Assembly: GCA_964362485.1 (NCBI GenBank) | Contig: CAYIEX010000007.1 | Span: 1 to 22,891 of the forward strand | DNA length: 22,891 nucleotides | Direction of reading: 5' to 3' | Origin: CAMAVK01 sp964362485 | GTDB taxonomy: Archaea > Nanobdellota > Nanobdellia > Woesearchaeales > GW2011-AR9 | Part shown: positions 7,401 to 12,794 of the stretch, piece by piece | Position numbering within the stretch: position 1 is the stretch's first letter | Layout: each line of letters starts with the position of its first letter | Translations under genes and position numbers: made by a program | Notes under the pieces: generated by a model | Database searches by the model: none | The model's input: the letters and a program-made list of their open reading frames with translations, nothing else | Told to the model about the DNA's origin: nothing

Positions 7401-8423
7401 GCTCCCCGAAAGGGAGCGATTGAAGATATTGACATCATCAACTACACCGCTGTAATAACCGTTATAATCATTACAGAGAAACACAGCCAGAGCATTAGAT
7501 TGATACGTCTGCCCGGCGTTGCCTTGGAAACCCATCAATGAACCATTGGTGTAAAACAACCAGGCGCTTCCGTTATAGGTTGCGGCAAAGTGATACCAAG
7601 TAGCATCATTTATGGTCTGATTGTCGATGCGATATGAACCATCAACATACCAGCGGGCGGCAGTGGCGGTATTTCGATCAAATACAAGATAAGGCGTTCC
7701 AGTACTTAATGCATCTCCCCACATAAAAACACCTCCGGCAGCAACAGTTAGGGTGGGCTTTGCCCAAAACATAACAGTAATATTTTTTCCCGTGGTTCCA
7801 TCTAAATGAACTTTAAGGTAATCATCAGTTCCATCGCACTTGAATGCCCCACGTCCGTCAAAACCACCTGTGCCATTCCAATAAGCATCATGGATCGAAG
7901 CGTTATTGCTAAAATTAGTGTAATCACGCGTGGTGTTAGCTGCTCCTTCAAACGGGAGGTTGGCAAGATGAAATGAAATATTGCTCGTATACCAACTATA
8001 GATGTTTTTGGTACCATCGCCATCCGTATCAGTGGTAGAGATGTTGTACACGGTAAGATCGTCTCCACTGATATTTTTTCCTGAGGAGGAGTTTAGAATA
8101 GGGGTATTGTGAGTTGGAGCGGCAAGTATTTCGTAATAGTTAGTTGGGCCAATGACCGAGCCGGTGAGAGTGGGAGGAGAATGGATGAAGAGGAGAGTGA
8201 AACTAAAAAGAAAAACGCCGAGGAGGCTTAAGCCTACAATTTTACGATGAGAGTGGTTTCTACTCGCTTTATGAATGTCGTATGATAGTACTTTTATTTG
8301 TTGTTTGAGGTGATGAAGTTTTACTTGGTTTTCAGGTCTCTGAAATTGGTATCGAGGTAGACTTTTGAGTTTATATAACTCAAGCTGGAGTTTTTGCTTA
8401 AGAGCAATGAGGTTCTCTTTCAT
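4449..8423 (-). CDS. Giant LamG-repeat surface protein, N-terminally anchored
   Basis: The 1324-residue protein has a cytoplasmic, probably helical N-terminus (1-58), one membrane helix (62-80) without a cleavage motif, then LTGSVIG (86-92) and a long extracellular part. Three repeats of about 289 residues (103-391, 392-680, 681-977) each hold an NxTVYNxS segment with DxDGD (likely calcium-binding), a concanavalin/LamG fold (GFxGxGAYxCDGT, then FW, NGSAWLxYxNG, GxxDDxxxxNRSLS), and a tail that in the first two repeats reads WKACVTPNDNTT. Residues 980-1084 look like a PKD/Ig-type domain, 1085-1188 like fibronectin III (TTYFWRLRAYD), and 1190-1324 is an unrecognised end domain. N-x-S/T sequons are very frequent, so heavy N-glycosylation is expected. 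There are exactly twelve cysteines, four per repeat. LamG domains usually bind glycans or proteins; adhesion to a host cell is a reasonable guess for DPANN. The start overlaps the regulator's stop (ATGA). Confidence 0.88.
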   Translation of the reverse strand: MKENLIALKQKLQLELYKLKSLPRYQFQRPENQVKLHHLKQQIKVLSYDIHKASRNHSHRKIVGLSLLGVFLFSFTLLFIHSPPTLTGSVIGPTNYYEILAAPTHNTPILNSSSGKNISGDDLTVYNISTTDTDGDGTKNIYSWYTSNISFHLANLPFEGAANTTRDYTNFSNNASIHDAYWNGTGGFDGRGAFKCDGTDDYLKVHLDGTTGKNITVMFWAKPTLTVAAGGVFMWGDALSTGTPYLVFDRNTATAARWYVDGSYRIDNQTINDATWYHFAATYNGSAWLFYTNGSLMGFQGNAGQTYQSNALAVFLCNDYNGYYSGVVDDVNIFNRSLSGSQIFNYYSNRTNVFDAADTFPGEQWKACVTPNDNTTDGEEKCSNNLTILSNRAPTHNPPILNSTFGKNSSRYENITVYNISTTDADGDPTKNIITWYTNNISFHTLNLPLEGETSSLRDFTNFSNNATNNGAVWNATGGFDGRGAYRCDGTNNYLEVPLRGDSGNNLTVMFWAKPIGGSTGVGMFQWASTLNDGAPYILLQRDSSTSARWYTSGSYRFTNLTINDNTWYHFALTHNGSAWLHYVNGTLGGFSASAITGQSAAVSLYLCNGYFGYFGGMFDDVNVFNRSLSANQILNYYSNRTNVFDPADTFAGEQWKACVTPNDNTTYGEDKCSNNITIFGNRAPSPGTIILNSTLGTNGDAENLTVYNTSSSDPDGDPYRSIITWYGQNIPYQILNLPFETYINNTRTRDYVNLSNNGSVEGANGGEPRWKETEGFNGKGAYECDGTDDYILSNLPGTTGINVTISFWTKPTTDGTGVGAFAWQDSLTSGAPYILFQRNDATNFRLYVDNGYRISNLTTALGVWHHYAINYNGSAWLAYVNGTLAGFYTGGQGSQANALGLYLCNGWSGYYPGFVDDLKVYNRSLSSEQILNLYRGRDDILDANETKLDDKWTACITASDTELESTDTCSNTITIASASNSAPTVTNLSMFPNVIFENDTITTSTLYTDAESDSGTVRFMWYRNGTSIFNQTNTSIATGTNVTATLSTGNFSHFDNINVTVIADDGSGNSSQQNSSTTQISNSVPTMPILGTPISTNTTVSRTPWFRWNNITDTDNDNITYNLLIDDNSAFNNPEVNVSGIQEMLPNTSYNVSTELNVDTTYFWRLRAYDNFNYSNYSATFNFTINSYLAISIIQAEVNFSIMEPGQRKNTTLGNPPPFRVESAGNIIGNITIISDSFQFLMVNRSSSHFQFAVRENETNAFNTTASATTWTNFTLGSVLAHVVDFDWHDWKDDFLLDILVEVPYNETLGPKNSTVIFSISSQ
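5493..8117 (-). repeat. Three in-gene LamG repeats of about 870 bp
   Basis: Coding repeats 8117-7251, 7250-6384 and 6383-5493 encode the three 289-297-residue units. Repeats 1 and 2 are closest, with long identical peptide stretches such as EQWKACVTPNDNTT and NYYSNRTNVFD. Repeat 3 is more diverged and carries small insertions. Divergence is spread along their length, so they are old duplications rather than an assembly copy error. Confidence 0.85.
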
Positions 8424-8923
8424 TGTTTGCCCTCTGCCCTTTTAATAAGTACTGCTACGGAATTGGGACTGGAATTGATTAGGTTCGCTATTTTCTTGTT
8501 AGAGAGTTGATATGTTTTTTTAAGATAAAGAACGAGTGCTTCTTGGGGAGTATGAACCCGATGAAGAAAAAGGTGTAATGGAAGCAAGAATTGTTCTGGT
8601 AATTTTGGAAAAGGCTTTTTTTGTTTTTGAAGCGCTCGGTGATACGCCGTCCAGATATTGCGAGGATTACGATTTAGGATTTCCGCTATTTGAGAAAAAG
8701 ATAGTTTTTCTTCCTCATGAAAATATTTGGTTATTGCTTCGATAGGATAGAGACTTGTGGTGAAAATTGAGAGAGGAAGGAGTTTTTCGGGAGTGGAGCG
8801 TTGGTAGAGATTGATAAGGTTAGGAAGATCAAGTTGATCTTTTTCGCGGAGCTTGGAGATAACTTGCTGTAAAATAAGCTGCAAATTAGCACGTTCAATC
8901 GCTTCAAGACCTCCATCTATCAC
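8420..8923 (-). CDS. Tandem helix-turn-helix DNA-binding regulator
   Basis: A 167-residue basic protein with two similar halves. Residues 59-100 and 125-166 both follow the pattern P-x-EA-(x)n-Y-(x)n-LS-x-x-x-IA-x-x-[IL]N-x-x-P, a sigma-70 region 4-like helix-turn-helix; the cores are LSFSQIAEILNRNPRNIW (74-91) and LSNKKIANLINSSPNSV (140-156). I recall this family (REKDQLDLPNL, then LSIF, then LNR) as common in Woesearchaeota and Pacearchaeota beside genes for large surface proteins. Its stop overlaps the LamG gene's start by 4 nt, so it heads the surface operon and is likely translationally coupled. It probably controls its own operon; the phased sites at 8986-9075 upstream are the obvious candidate targets. 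The start at 8923 has a TATA box about 25 bp upstream. Confidence 0.8.
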   Translation of the reverse strand: MIDGGLEAIERANLQLILQQVISKLREKDQLDLPNLINLYQRSTPEKLLPLSIFTTSLYPIEAITKYFHEEEKLSFSQIAEILNRNPRNIWTAYHRALQKQKKPFPKLPEQFLLPLHLFLHRVHTPQEALVLYLKKTYQLSNKKIANLINSSPNSVAVLIKRAEGKQ

Positions 8924-8943
8924 ATAGGAGAGATGGGGAGATT

Positions 8944-8953
8944 AGTTTATATT
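8944..8953 (-). promoter_or_regulatory. TATA box of the surface operon
   Basis: The minus strand reads aatataaact, centred about 25 bp before the ATG at 8923. No Shine-Dalgarno lies between, so the operon mRNA is probably leaderless. Confidence 0.55.
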
Positions 8954-8985
8954 ATTTTCGTTTTCCTACCTCTTTTGTTACTATT

Positions 8986-9075
8986 TTGTTTATTTTAGGC
9001 ACATTTTGTTTATTTTATTTCATTTATTGTTTATTTAATTAGCCATTATTGGACAATAAAGTACATTTTGTTTAT
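8986..9075. promoter_or_regulatory. Phased array of TTGTTTAT sites upstream of the surface operon
   Basis: TTGTTTAT occurs at 8986-8993, 9006-9013, 9027-9034 and 9068-9075. The first, second and fourth copies extend to ATTTTGTTTAT; the third has two changes in that extension. Start-to-start distances are 20, 21 and 41 bp, that is two, two and four helical turns, so all copies face the same side of the DNA. They lie upstream of the TATA box of the regulator gene. This layout suits cooperative binding by a repeated HTH protein, or intrinsic bending. The 217-bp gap 8924-9140 holds no gene. Confidence 0.5.
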
Positions 9076-9084
9076 GAAATGTAC
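9061..9084. repeat. Palindrome overlapping the last phased site
   Basis: gtacattt (9061-9068) and aaatgtac (9077-9084) are perfect inverted arms around 8 bp that include most of the fourth TTGTTTAT copy. It could be a dimer operator, or a weak hairpin at the end of the 91-residue gene's transcript. Confidence 0.5.
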
Positions 9085-9140
9085 CATTTTATTTGAATTG
9101 TTAAAAGGATGGTTAAAATGATATGGGAATGAAATATGGT

Positions 9141-9416
9141 CTAAAAATACTCTAGTCTAGGTTTTTCATCCTTTTTTTCATAGTTTTTGGTAAGACTTAG
9201 AAAAGAGCTAAAATCAGGTGCTTTGTCTGTTGCGGCCATCGATGAGGATGGGACCGAGGGGGAAGTATTATCATCAAACATATTCATCATAGGAGCAGTG
9301 TCGAGAGGCGGAGAATAGGAGGGAGAACTATTCTTGGATAATAGTTCATGAAGAAGGGAGACAACTTTGCGAATATCCTCTAAAGAATCGGTTGCCGTAT
9401 CGATCGTTATTTTCAT
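9141..9416 (-). CDS. Small conserved-looking archaeal protein of unknown function
   Basis: 91 residues. The N-terminal 30 (MKITIDTATDSLEDIRKVVS, then LLHELL) form a strand and a helix that I recognise from many short DPANN proteins with an MKI-IDT-EDS-EEIRKV start. The middle (30-70) is a low-complexity Ser/Pro/Asp linker. The end (KPRLEYF) resembles the short terminal strand of the same group. The function is unknown. The start is fixed by a perfect archaeal Shine-Dalgarno (AGGTGA) 4 nt upstream and a TATA box. It diverges from the coiled-coil protein gene at 9526. Confidence 0.7.
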   Translation of the reverse strand: MKITIDTATDSLEDIRKVVSLLHELLSKNSSPSYSPPLDTAPMMNMFDDNTSPSVPSSSMAATDKAPDFSSFLSLTKNYEKKDEKPRLEYF

Positions 9417-9420
9417 CTGC

Positions 9421-9458
9421 TCACCTATCGTTTGTTGTGGGGAAGGTGGTTTATATAG
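9421..9458 (-). promoter_or_regulatory. TATA box and Shine-Dalgarno of the 91-residue gene
   Basis: On the minus strand a ctatataa box (9451-9458) predicts transcription from about 9427, and AGGTGA (9426-9421) stands 4 nt before the ATG. The leader would be only about 11 nt and consist of little but the ribosome binding site. Confidence 0.55.
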
Positions 9459-9494
9459 TTATGCGAGACGAAATAAGCCAAGGAACCCACAATC

Positions 9495-9502
9495 TTTATA
9501 TA
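9495..9502 (+). promoter_or_regulatory. TATA box of the coiled-coil protein gene
   Basis: tttatata centred 27 bp before ATG 9526. This spacing favours ATG 9526 over the GTG one codon earlier and implies a leaderless mRNA. Confidence 0.55.
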
Positions 9503-9525
9503 CCGTAAAAAACTGGTAATGAGTG

Positions 9526-10125
9526 ATGGAGTTACAGGAAATTAAAAAAGAGGTGCAGGCGTTGCCGCATGCGGGTAATACTCTTGCGCAATTTAAAGGA
9601 AATTGGATTAAGCCAATTAAAGGAAATAGTAATACACATCTTCCGTTCTTACGTACGTTGTCCGCAGATGTTAAAGCTGAAATCAATGAAAAATTAATTC
9701 GAATGGACGAACATGTTCAAAAACTTGAAAAGGTACACCATGTGCAAGAGAAACTGAGCTATACTGTTCGACAAATGATCGAGTTTAAGTTGGCTGGTTT
9801 TCAAGGTGATACAAAAAAAGCAAAGATGCTCAGCTCACGTCTACTTTCTGATGATTTTTTTAGTTTGCCGCAAACCATTGCCCAGTTGCGCGAGGTTGAT
9901 CACAGCATTAAAATGGTTGAGACTCATTATCATGAAATCACAGAACTTCTCCACCGATCACTTTCACTAGAAGAAGCATTATTTTTCATGCAATTACCGC
10001 ACCAAAAATATTTGACGGTTCTTGCCCGAACGCAGGAGAAACATAAAGGGATTGTGCGGGATTTAGGGAGGCATTTTGTTGCAATTACAGATCAATTTTC
10101 GATGCGAAAAATCCCACTGAGGTAA
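9526..10125 (+). CDS. Helical (coiled-coil) protein of unknown function
   Basis: 199 residues, no signal peptide or membrane segment. It is mostly charged alpha-helix: a helix 2-14, a loop containing FKGNWIKPIKGN (about 23-34), then long heptad-like helices from 43 to 195. A Gly-poor, Lys/Glu/His-rich composition fits a coiled-coil or helical-bundle protein. I do not recognise a family. The downstream gene begins 3 nt after its stop, so the two form an operon with the small membrane protein; a membrane-linked role is possible. No Shine-Dalgarno is present. Confidence 0.7.
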   Translation: MELQEIKKEVQALPHAGNTLAQFKGNWIKPIKGNSNTHLPFLRTLSADVKAEINEKLIRMDEHVQKLEKVHHVQEKLSYTVRQMIEFKLAGFQGDTKKAKMLSSRLLSDDFFSLPQTIAQLREVDHSIKMVETHYHEITELLHRSLSLEEALFFMQLPHQKYLTVLARTQEKHKGIVRDLGRHFVAITDQFSMRKIPLR

Positions 10126-10128
10126 ACA

Positions 10129-10395
10129 ATGATTGAACTCATTATTGGTATTGCAGGTATGGGATGCATACTTATTGCGTTTATTTTAGATGAGTTTTAT
10201 TGCTGGTTTAATCAAGAAACAATTCAGTATAATGTTCTTAATATGGTGGGTTCGGCATTATTATTGTATTACGCTTTTAGTTTGAGAGGTTGGCCTTTTG
10301 TTGGTTTAAACGTGGCGTGGTTTCTTGTGGCGACTGTTAAATTAGTACGAGTTTTAGGAAGTAAGAAGAAGAGAAGCAAGAGGGATAAGGGTTAG
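10129..10395 (+). CDS. CBU_0592-like small membrane protein
   Basis: 88 residues with three membrane segments (about 3-23, 36-52 and 56-74) and a basic tail (KKKRSKRDKG) that should stay in the cytoplasm. The pattern of QYNVLNMVGSALLLYYAF, then a short loop and NVAWFLVATVKLVRV, is that of the CBU_0592-like small membrane domain found in many bacteria and archaea. Its function is unknown. It follows the coiled-coil gene by 3 nt, and its end overlaps the stop of the facing gene by 4 nt. Confidence 0.7.
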   Translation: MIELIIGIAGMGCILIAFILDEFYCWFNQETIQYNVLNMVGSALLLYYAFSLRGWPFVGLNVAWFLVATVKLVRVLGSKKKRSKRDKG

Positions 10396-10769
10396 TCTTT
10401 ATCTTTATACTGAGATCCAAGATATTCATCGATACTTAATTTGATCAATGTATCTGAATATGATGTAAACTTGCATTCAACTTCGCCATGGAGAAATTCA
10501 AGTACATCTCGCAATGGCGCATATGCTTTGGTAGGGATTTTGTTTGAATTGCGCAATATGGCAGCTAGGTTGCTTTCTTTCCAGAATTGAACGGGATCAG
10601 GAAACGCGTTGGCGTCACATTTGATTTTTTGATACTCGGTAATAAGACCGAGGGGGATAAGTAGTGCAATGGAAGCACTATCCGAGGAGGTGTCATTTTT
10701 TGGTTCAAAGTCAGTGTATGTAACGGCGATTTGGAGGAGATACTTTTCGATGAGATCTTGAATTGTCAT
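10392..10769 (-). CDS. Hypothetical protein
   Basis: A 125-residue, mildly acidic soluble protein of unrecognised family (begins MTIQDLIEKYLLQIAVTY). The open frame runs back to 10880, but that extension overlaps the end of endonuclease III. ATG 10769 lies exactly 27 bp from the centre of ttcttaagaa (10792-10801), a good TATA-like box, so I take it as the leaderless start. Its stop overlaps the stop of the opposing membrane protein gene. It may be cotranscribed with nth or read from its own promoter. Confidence 0.6.
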   Translation of the reverse strand: MTIQDLIEKYLLQIAVTYTDFEPKNDTSSDSASIALLIPLGLITEYQKIKCDANAFPDPVQFWKESNLAAILRNSNKIPTKAYAPLRDVLEFLHGEVECKFTSYSDTLIKLSIDEYLGSQYKDKD

Positions 10770-10822
10770 ACAATACTGAATTAATGGATAGTTCTTAAGA
10801 ATTTGGTAAGTGGAGGAGAAGA

Positions 10823-11470
10823 TTATTCTATTCTTTTTTGCCCATAGTGGCAGTACTTTACAATTGCACACTGATGGCACAGCGGATTAACTGGCCTACA
10901 GATGGTCTGACCATGACCGACAAGCAAGCGATTGACGTTGATCCATTGATTTTTGGGGACGATTTTCATGAGCTTTGTTTCACTTTCTGTTTCGGATGTT
11001 GTTTTGATCCACCCCAGCCGATTGGCGATGCGATGCACATGAATATCAACAGCAATTGCGGGTTTTTTGAAGTGGTAGGCGAGGATGCAGTTGGCAGTTT
11101 TACGTCCTACTCCAGGAAGCGATGTGAGTTCTTCAATAGTGTTTGGAACTTGACCACCAAATCGTTCTAACAACATCATGCTTAATGCTTTGATGTGGCG
11201 GGCTTTGGCATGATAAAATCCGATTTTGTAAATCATCTTCTCCAATTGCTCTACAGGCATAGCAACATAGTCTTCGGGTTTTGGATAACGAGCAAACATC
11301 TCTTTAACAATAGGGATGGTCGTAGAATCTTTAGCACGAGCCGATAGAAGAGTCATGACGAGCATTTGAAAGACAGGATAGTGGCCTAGCTCCTCTAGCA
11401 TGGTGGGCTTGTGTGTAGCTTCTAAAAGAGAAAAAACAGAAAAAATAATTGTTGGCGTTGGACCACTCAT
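10823..11470 (-). CDS. nth: Endonuclease III, base-excision DNA glycosylase/lyase
   Basis: Removes oxidised pyrimidines from DNA and nicks the abasic site. The 215-residue length is normal. The helix-hairpin-helix is LTSLPGVGRKTAN (115-127) with catalytic Lys124. The catalytic aspartate is Asp142 in AVDIHVHR. The [4Fe-4S] cluster cysteines are Cys191, 198, 201 and 207 (C-x6-C-x2-C-x5-C). All key residues are present. The gene starts 6 nt after the stop of the thioredoxin-CcdA gene, so they are probably one transcript, although no functional link is evident. M24 (MLEELGHYP) is a weaker alternative start. Confidence 0.95.
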   Translation of the reverse strand: MSGPTPTIIFSVFSLLEATHKPTMLEELGHYPVFQMLVMTLLSARAKDSTTIPIVKEMFARYPKPEDYVAMPVEQLEKMIYKIGFYHAKARHIKALSMMLLERFGGQVPNTIEELTSLPGVGRKTANCILAYHFKKPAIAVDIHVHRIANRLGWIKTTSETESETKLMKIVPKNQWINVNRLLVGHGQTICRPVNPLCHQCAIVKYCHYGQKRIE

Positions 11471-11476
11471 GGGATT

Positions 11477-12616
11477 TTAAACGAAAACAAGATACATCCC
11501 CAAAATGATGGCAATTAGGCTTGCGACGAGCTTAAAGAGCTTGAGATGATGGCGCTGCCAGATTTCTATTCTTCGCTCAGATCCACCACCACGTAATTCA
11601 CCAAGGTACTCAAAGCTGTACCGGACGATGTAGACCAAAATACCAAGGAGAACCATGGGCAGCACTAGGATCAGAAGGTAGAAGATGATCTTCGGGATCA
11701 GAGTTGTTGTCCAGACCGGTTCCCAAAATAGGGCACGCATGAGGGGCAATACTTTACTGGTTAGAGGAATAGTAAAGATTCCGGTAAAGAGTCCCAAGAG
11801 CGCAAAACCGATATCGGAGAGAATGAGATTCATTCGATGATGAACAGTTCGCTTGCTGGCTTTAGAAAGTGTCGCGACAAGGCCTTTTGTGCCTAGTACA
11901 AAGTTACGAATAATCCATATTCCCATGAAGACGGCAAGCAGTCCAATAAGTTTCGTAAAATAATGTGGGGCTTTGGAAACGTCGAAGCCATCTACTACGC
12001 CAAATGCATAGAAAGTGTATAGTACAAATGCACCGCCGACAAAGAATATCGAGCGACGGCGAATTTCTTCACGCTCACGAAGCGAGACGAGCAACGCTAA
12101 AAGGATGAGGAACATGCTGATCATAACAGGCTTGAAACTATCACGAAGAGCATGAACAAAGAGACTAGGAAGTGTCAATCGTTCAACCACATTGGGAGGG
12201 GATTTTGGTCCAGCAACACCAACGGCATTGACAGGTGTAGGTTTTGGGCAATCGTAATTATCAGAAGTGGTGATCTTGCTTTCAAGAAGCTCAACGATTG
12301 CTTGATCACCAATGAAATAAGTTTGACCAACAAAGACGACGGGCAGGCCTTGGGAATCTTCTTGAATACCGTAGTTTTCAAAATAGCTGTCTAAAAGAAG
12401 CTTAAAATCGTTATTGCGGTAGACATCAAAACGACGGATGTCAAGGGATGAGTATTTTAATTTTAATTCTTCGAGTTTTTGGTCAGGTGCAGTACAATGA
12501 GTACAATCGGAACCATAGAAGTACAATAGACAGTCATTTTCAACAGGCGTCTCTTCTTGTGCTAGGACAAGAGGGGACAATAAGACTAAAAGTATTAATA
12601 GGATTGCTTTTTTCAC
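11477..12616 (-). CDS. Exported thioredoxin domain fused to a cysteine-less CcdA/DsbD-like membrane domain
   Basis: From GTG 12616 the protein has 379 residues. A signal peptide (KKAILLILLVLLSPLVLAQ) leads to an extracellular thioredoxin-like domain (about 22-120) with YGSDCTHC: Cys38 and Cys41 are the redox pair, and GLPVVFVG holds the cis-Pro. The second part has about six membrane helices laid out as in CcdA/DsbD-beta families, which pass electrons outward from cytoplasmic thioredoxin. Where those families read DGFNPCA in helix 1, this reads DSFKPVM, and the helix-4 PCT position reads PLT; there is no cysteine anywhere in the membrane part. The membrane domain therefore cannot relay thiols in the usual way. 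GTG 12616 is chosen because a perfect archaeal Shine-Dalgarno GGTGATC sits just before it; the frame also extends to GTG 12628. It may shape disulfides of the LamG proteins. Confidence 0.75.
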   Translation of the reverse strand: MKKAILLILLVLLSPLVLAQEETPVENDCLLYFYGSDCTHCTAPDQKLEELKLKYSSLDIRRFDVYRNNDFKLLLDSYFENYGIQEDSQGLPVVFVGQTYFIGDQAIVELLESKITTSDNYDCPKPTPVNAVGVAGPKSPPNVVERLTLPSLFVHALRDSFKPVMISMFLILLALLVSLREREEIRRRSIFFVGGAFVLYTFYAFGVVDGFDVSKAPHYFTKLIGLLAVFMGIWIIRNFVLGTKGLVATLSKASKRTVHHRMNLILSDIGFALLGLFTGIFTIPLTSKVLPLMRALFWEPVWTTTLIPKIIFYLLILVLPMVLLGILVYIVRYSFEYLGELRGGGSERRIEIWQRHHLKLFKLVASLIAIILGMYLVFV

Positions 12617-12663
12617 GGTGATCACCACTTTTTTAGTCTGTAAGCGTGCGGTTTCTTATAAAG
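12617..12663 (-). promoter_or_regulatory. Promoter and Shine-Dalgarno of the thioredoxin-CcdA gene
   Basis: On the minus strand ctttataag (12663-12655) is a TATA box, predicting a start near 12632. GGTGATC (12626-12620) matches the archaeal 16S rRNA 3' end and stands 3 nt before GTG 12616. The site is part of the perfect palindrome GGTGATCACC (12617-12626). Confidence 0.55.
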
Positions 12664-12735
12664 GTTTTTATTGCAGGGAAGAGAGGTTATTGCTAGGGGT
12701 GGTAGAAGAGTAATTTATCTTCTGAACAATAGTAT

Positions 12736-12787
12736 TATTTAAAACCGGCTACGTAGGCTACGTGGATAGGGTAGGAATTATGGAGGT
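12736..12787 (+). promoter_or_regulatory. purM promoter, leader repeat and Shine-Dalgarno
   Basis: tatttaaaa (12736-12744) is a TATA box with a predicted start near 12767. GGAGGT (12782-12787) lies 7 nt before ATG 12795 and decides the start over the in-frame GTG at 12762. Between box and predicted start is a tandem 9-mer, ggctacgta-ggctacgtg (12747-12764). Confidence 0.6.
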
Positions 12788-12794
12788 AAAGAGT

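Noticed and set aside
5184..8068. Many antisense and out-of-frame open frames within the LamG gene
   Set aside because: They recur at the same place in each repeat, as expected from repeated coding DNA, and match nothing plausible.
5493..8117. LamG triplication as an assembly artefact
   Set aside because: The three copies differ throughout in residues and length, so they are real, old duplications.
10770..10880. Extension of the 125-residue gene into endonuclease III
   Set aside because: It overlaps the nth coding end in another frame, and ATG 10769 lies exactly 27 bp from a TATA-like box.
12762..12794. N-terminal extension of PurM from an upstream GTG
   Set aside because: GGAGGT lies inside this stretch, 7 nt before ATG 12795, and the extra residues do not match the family.
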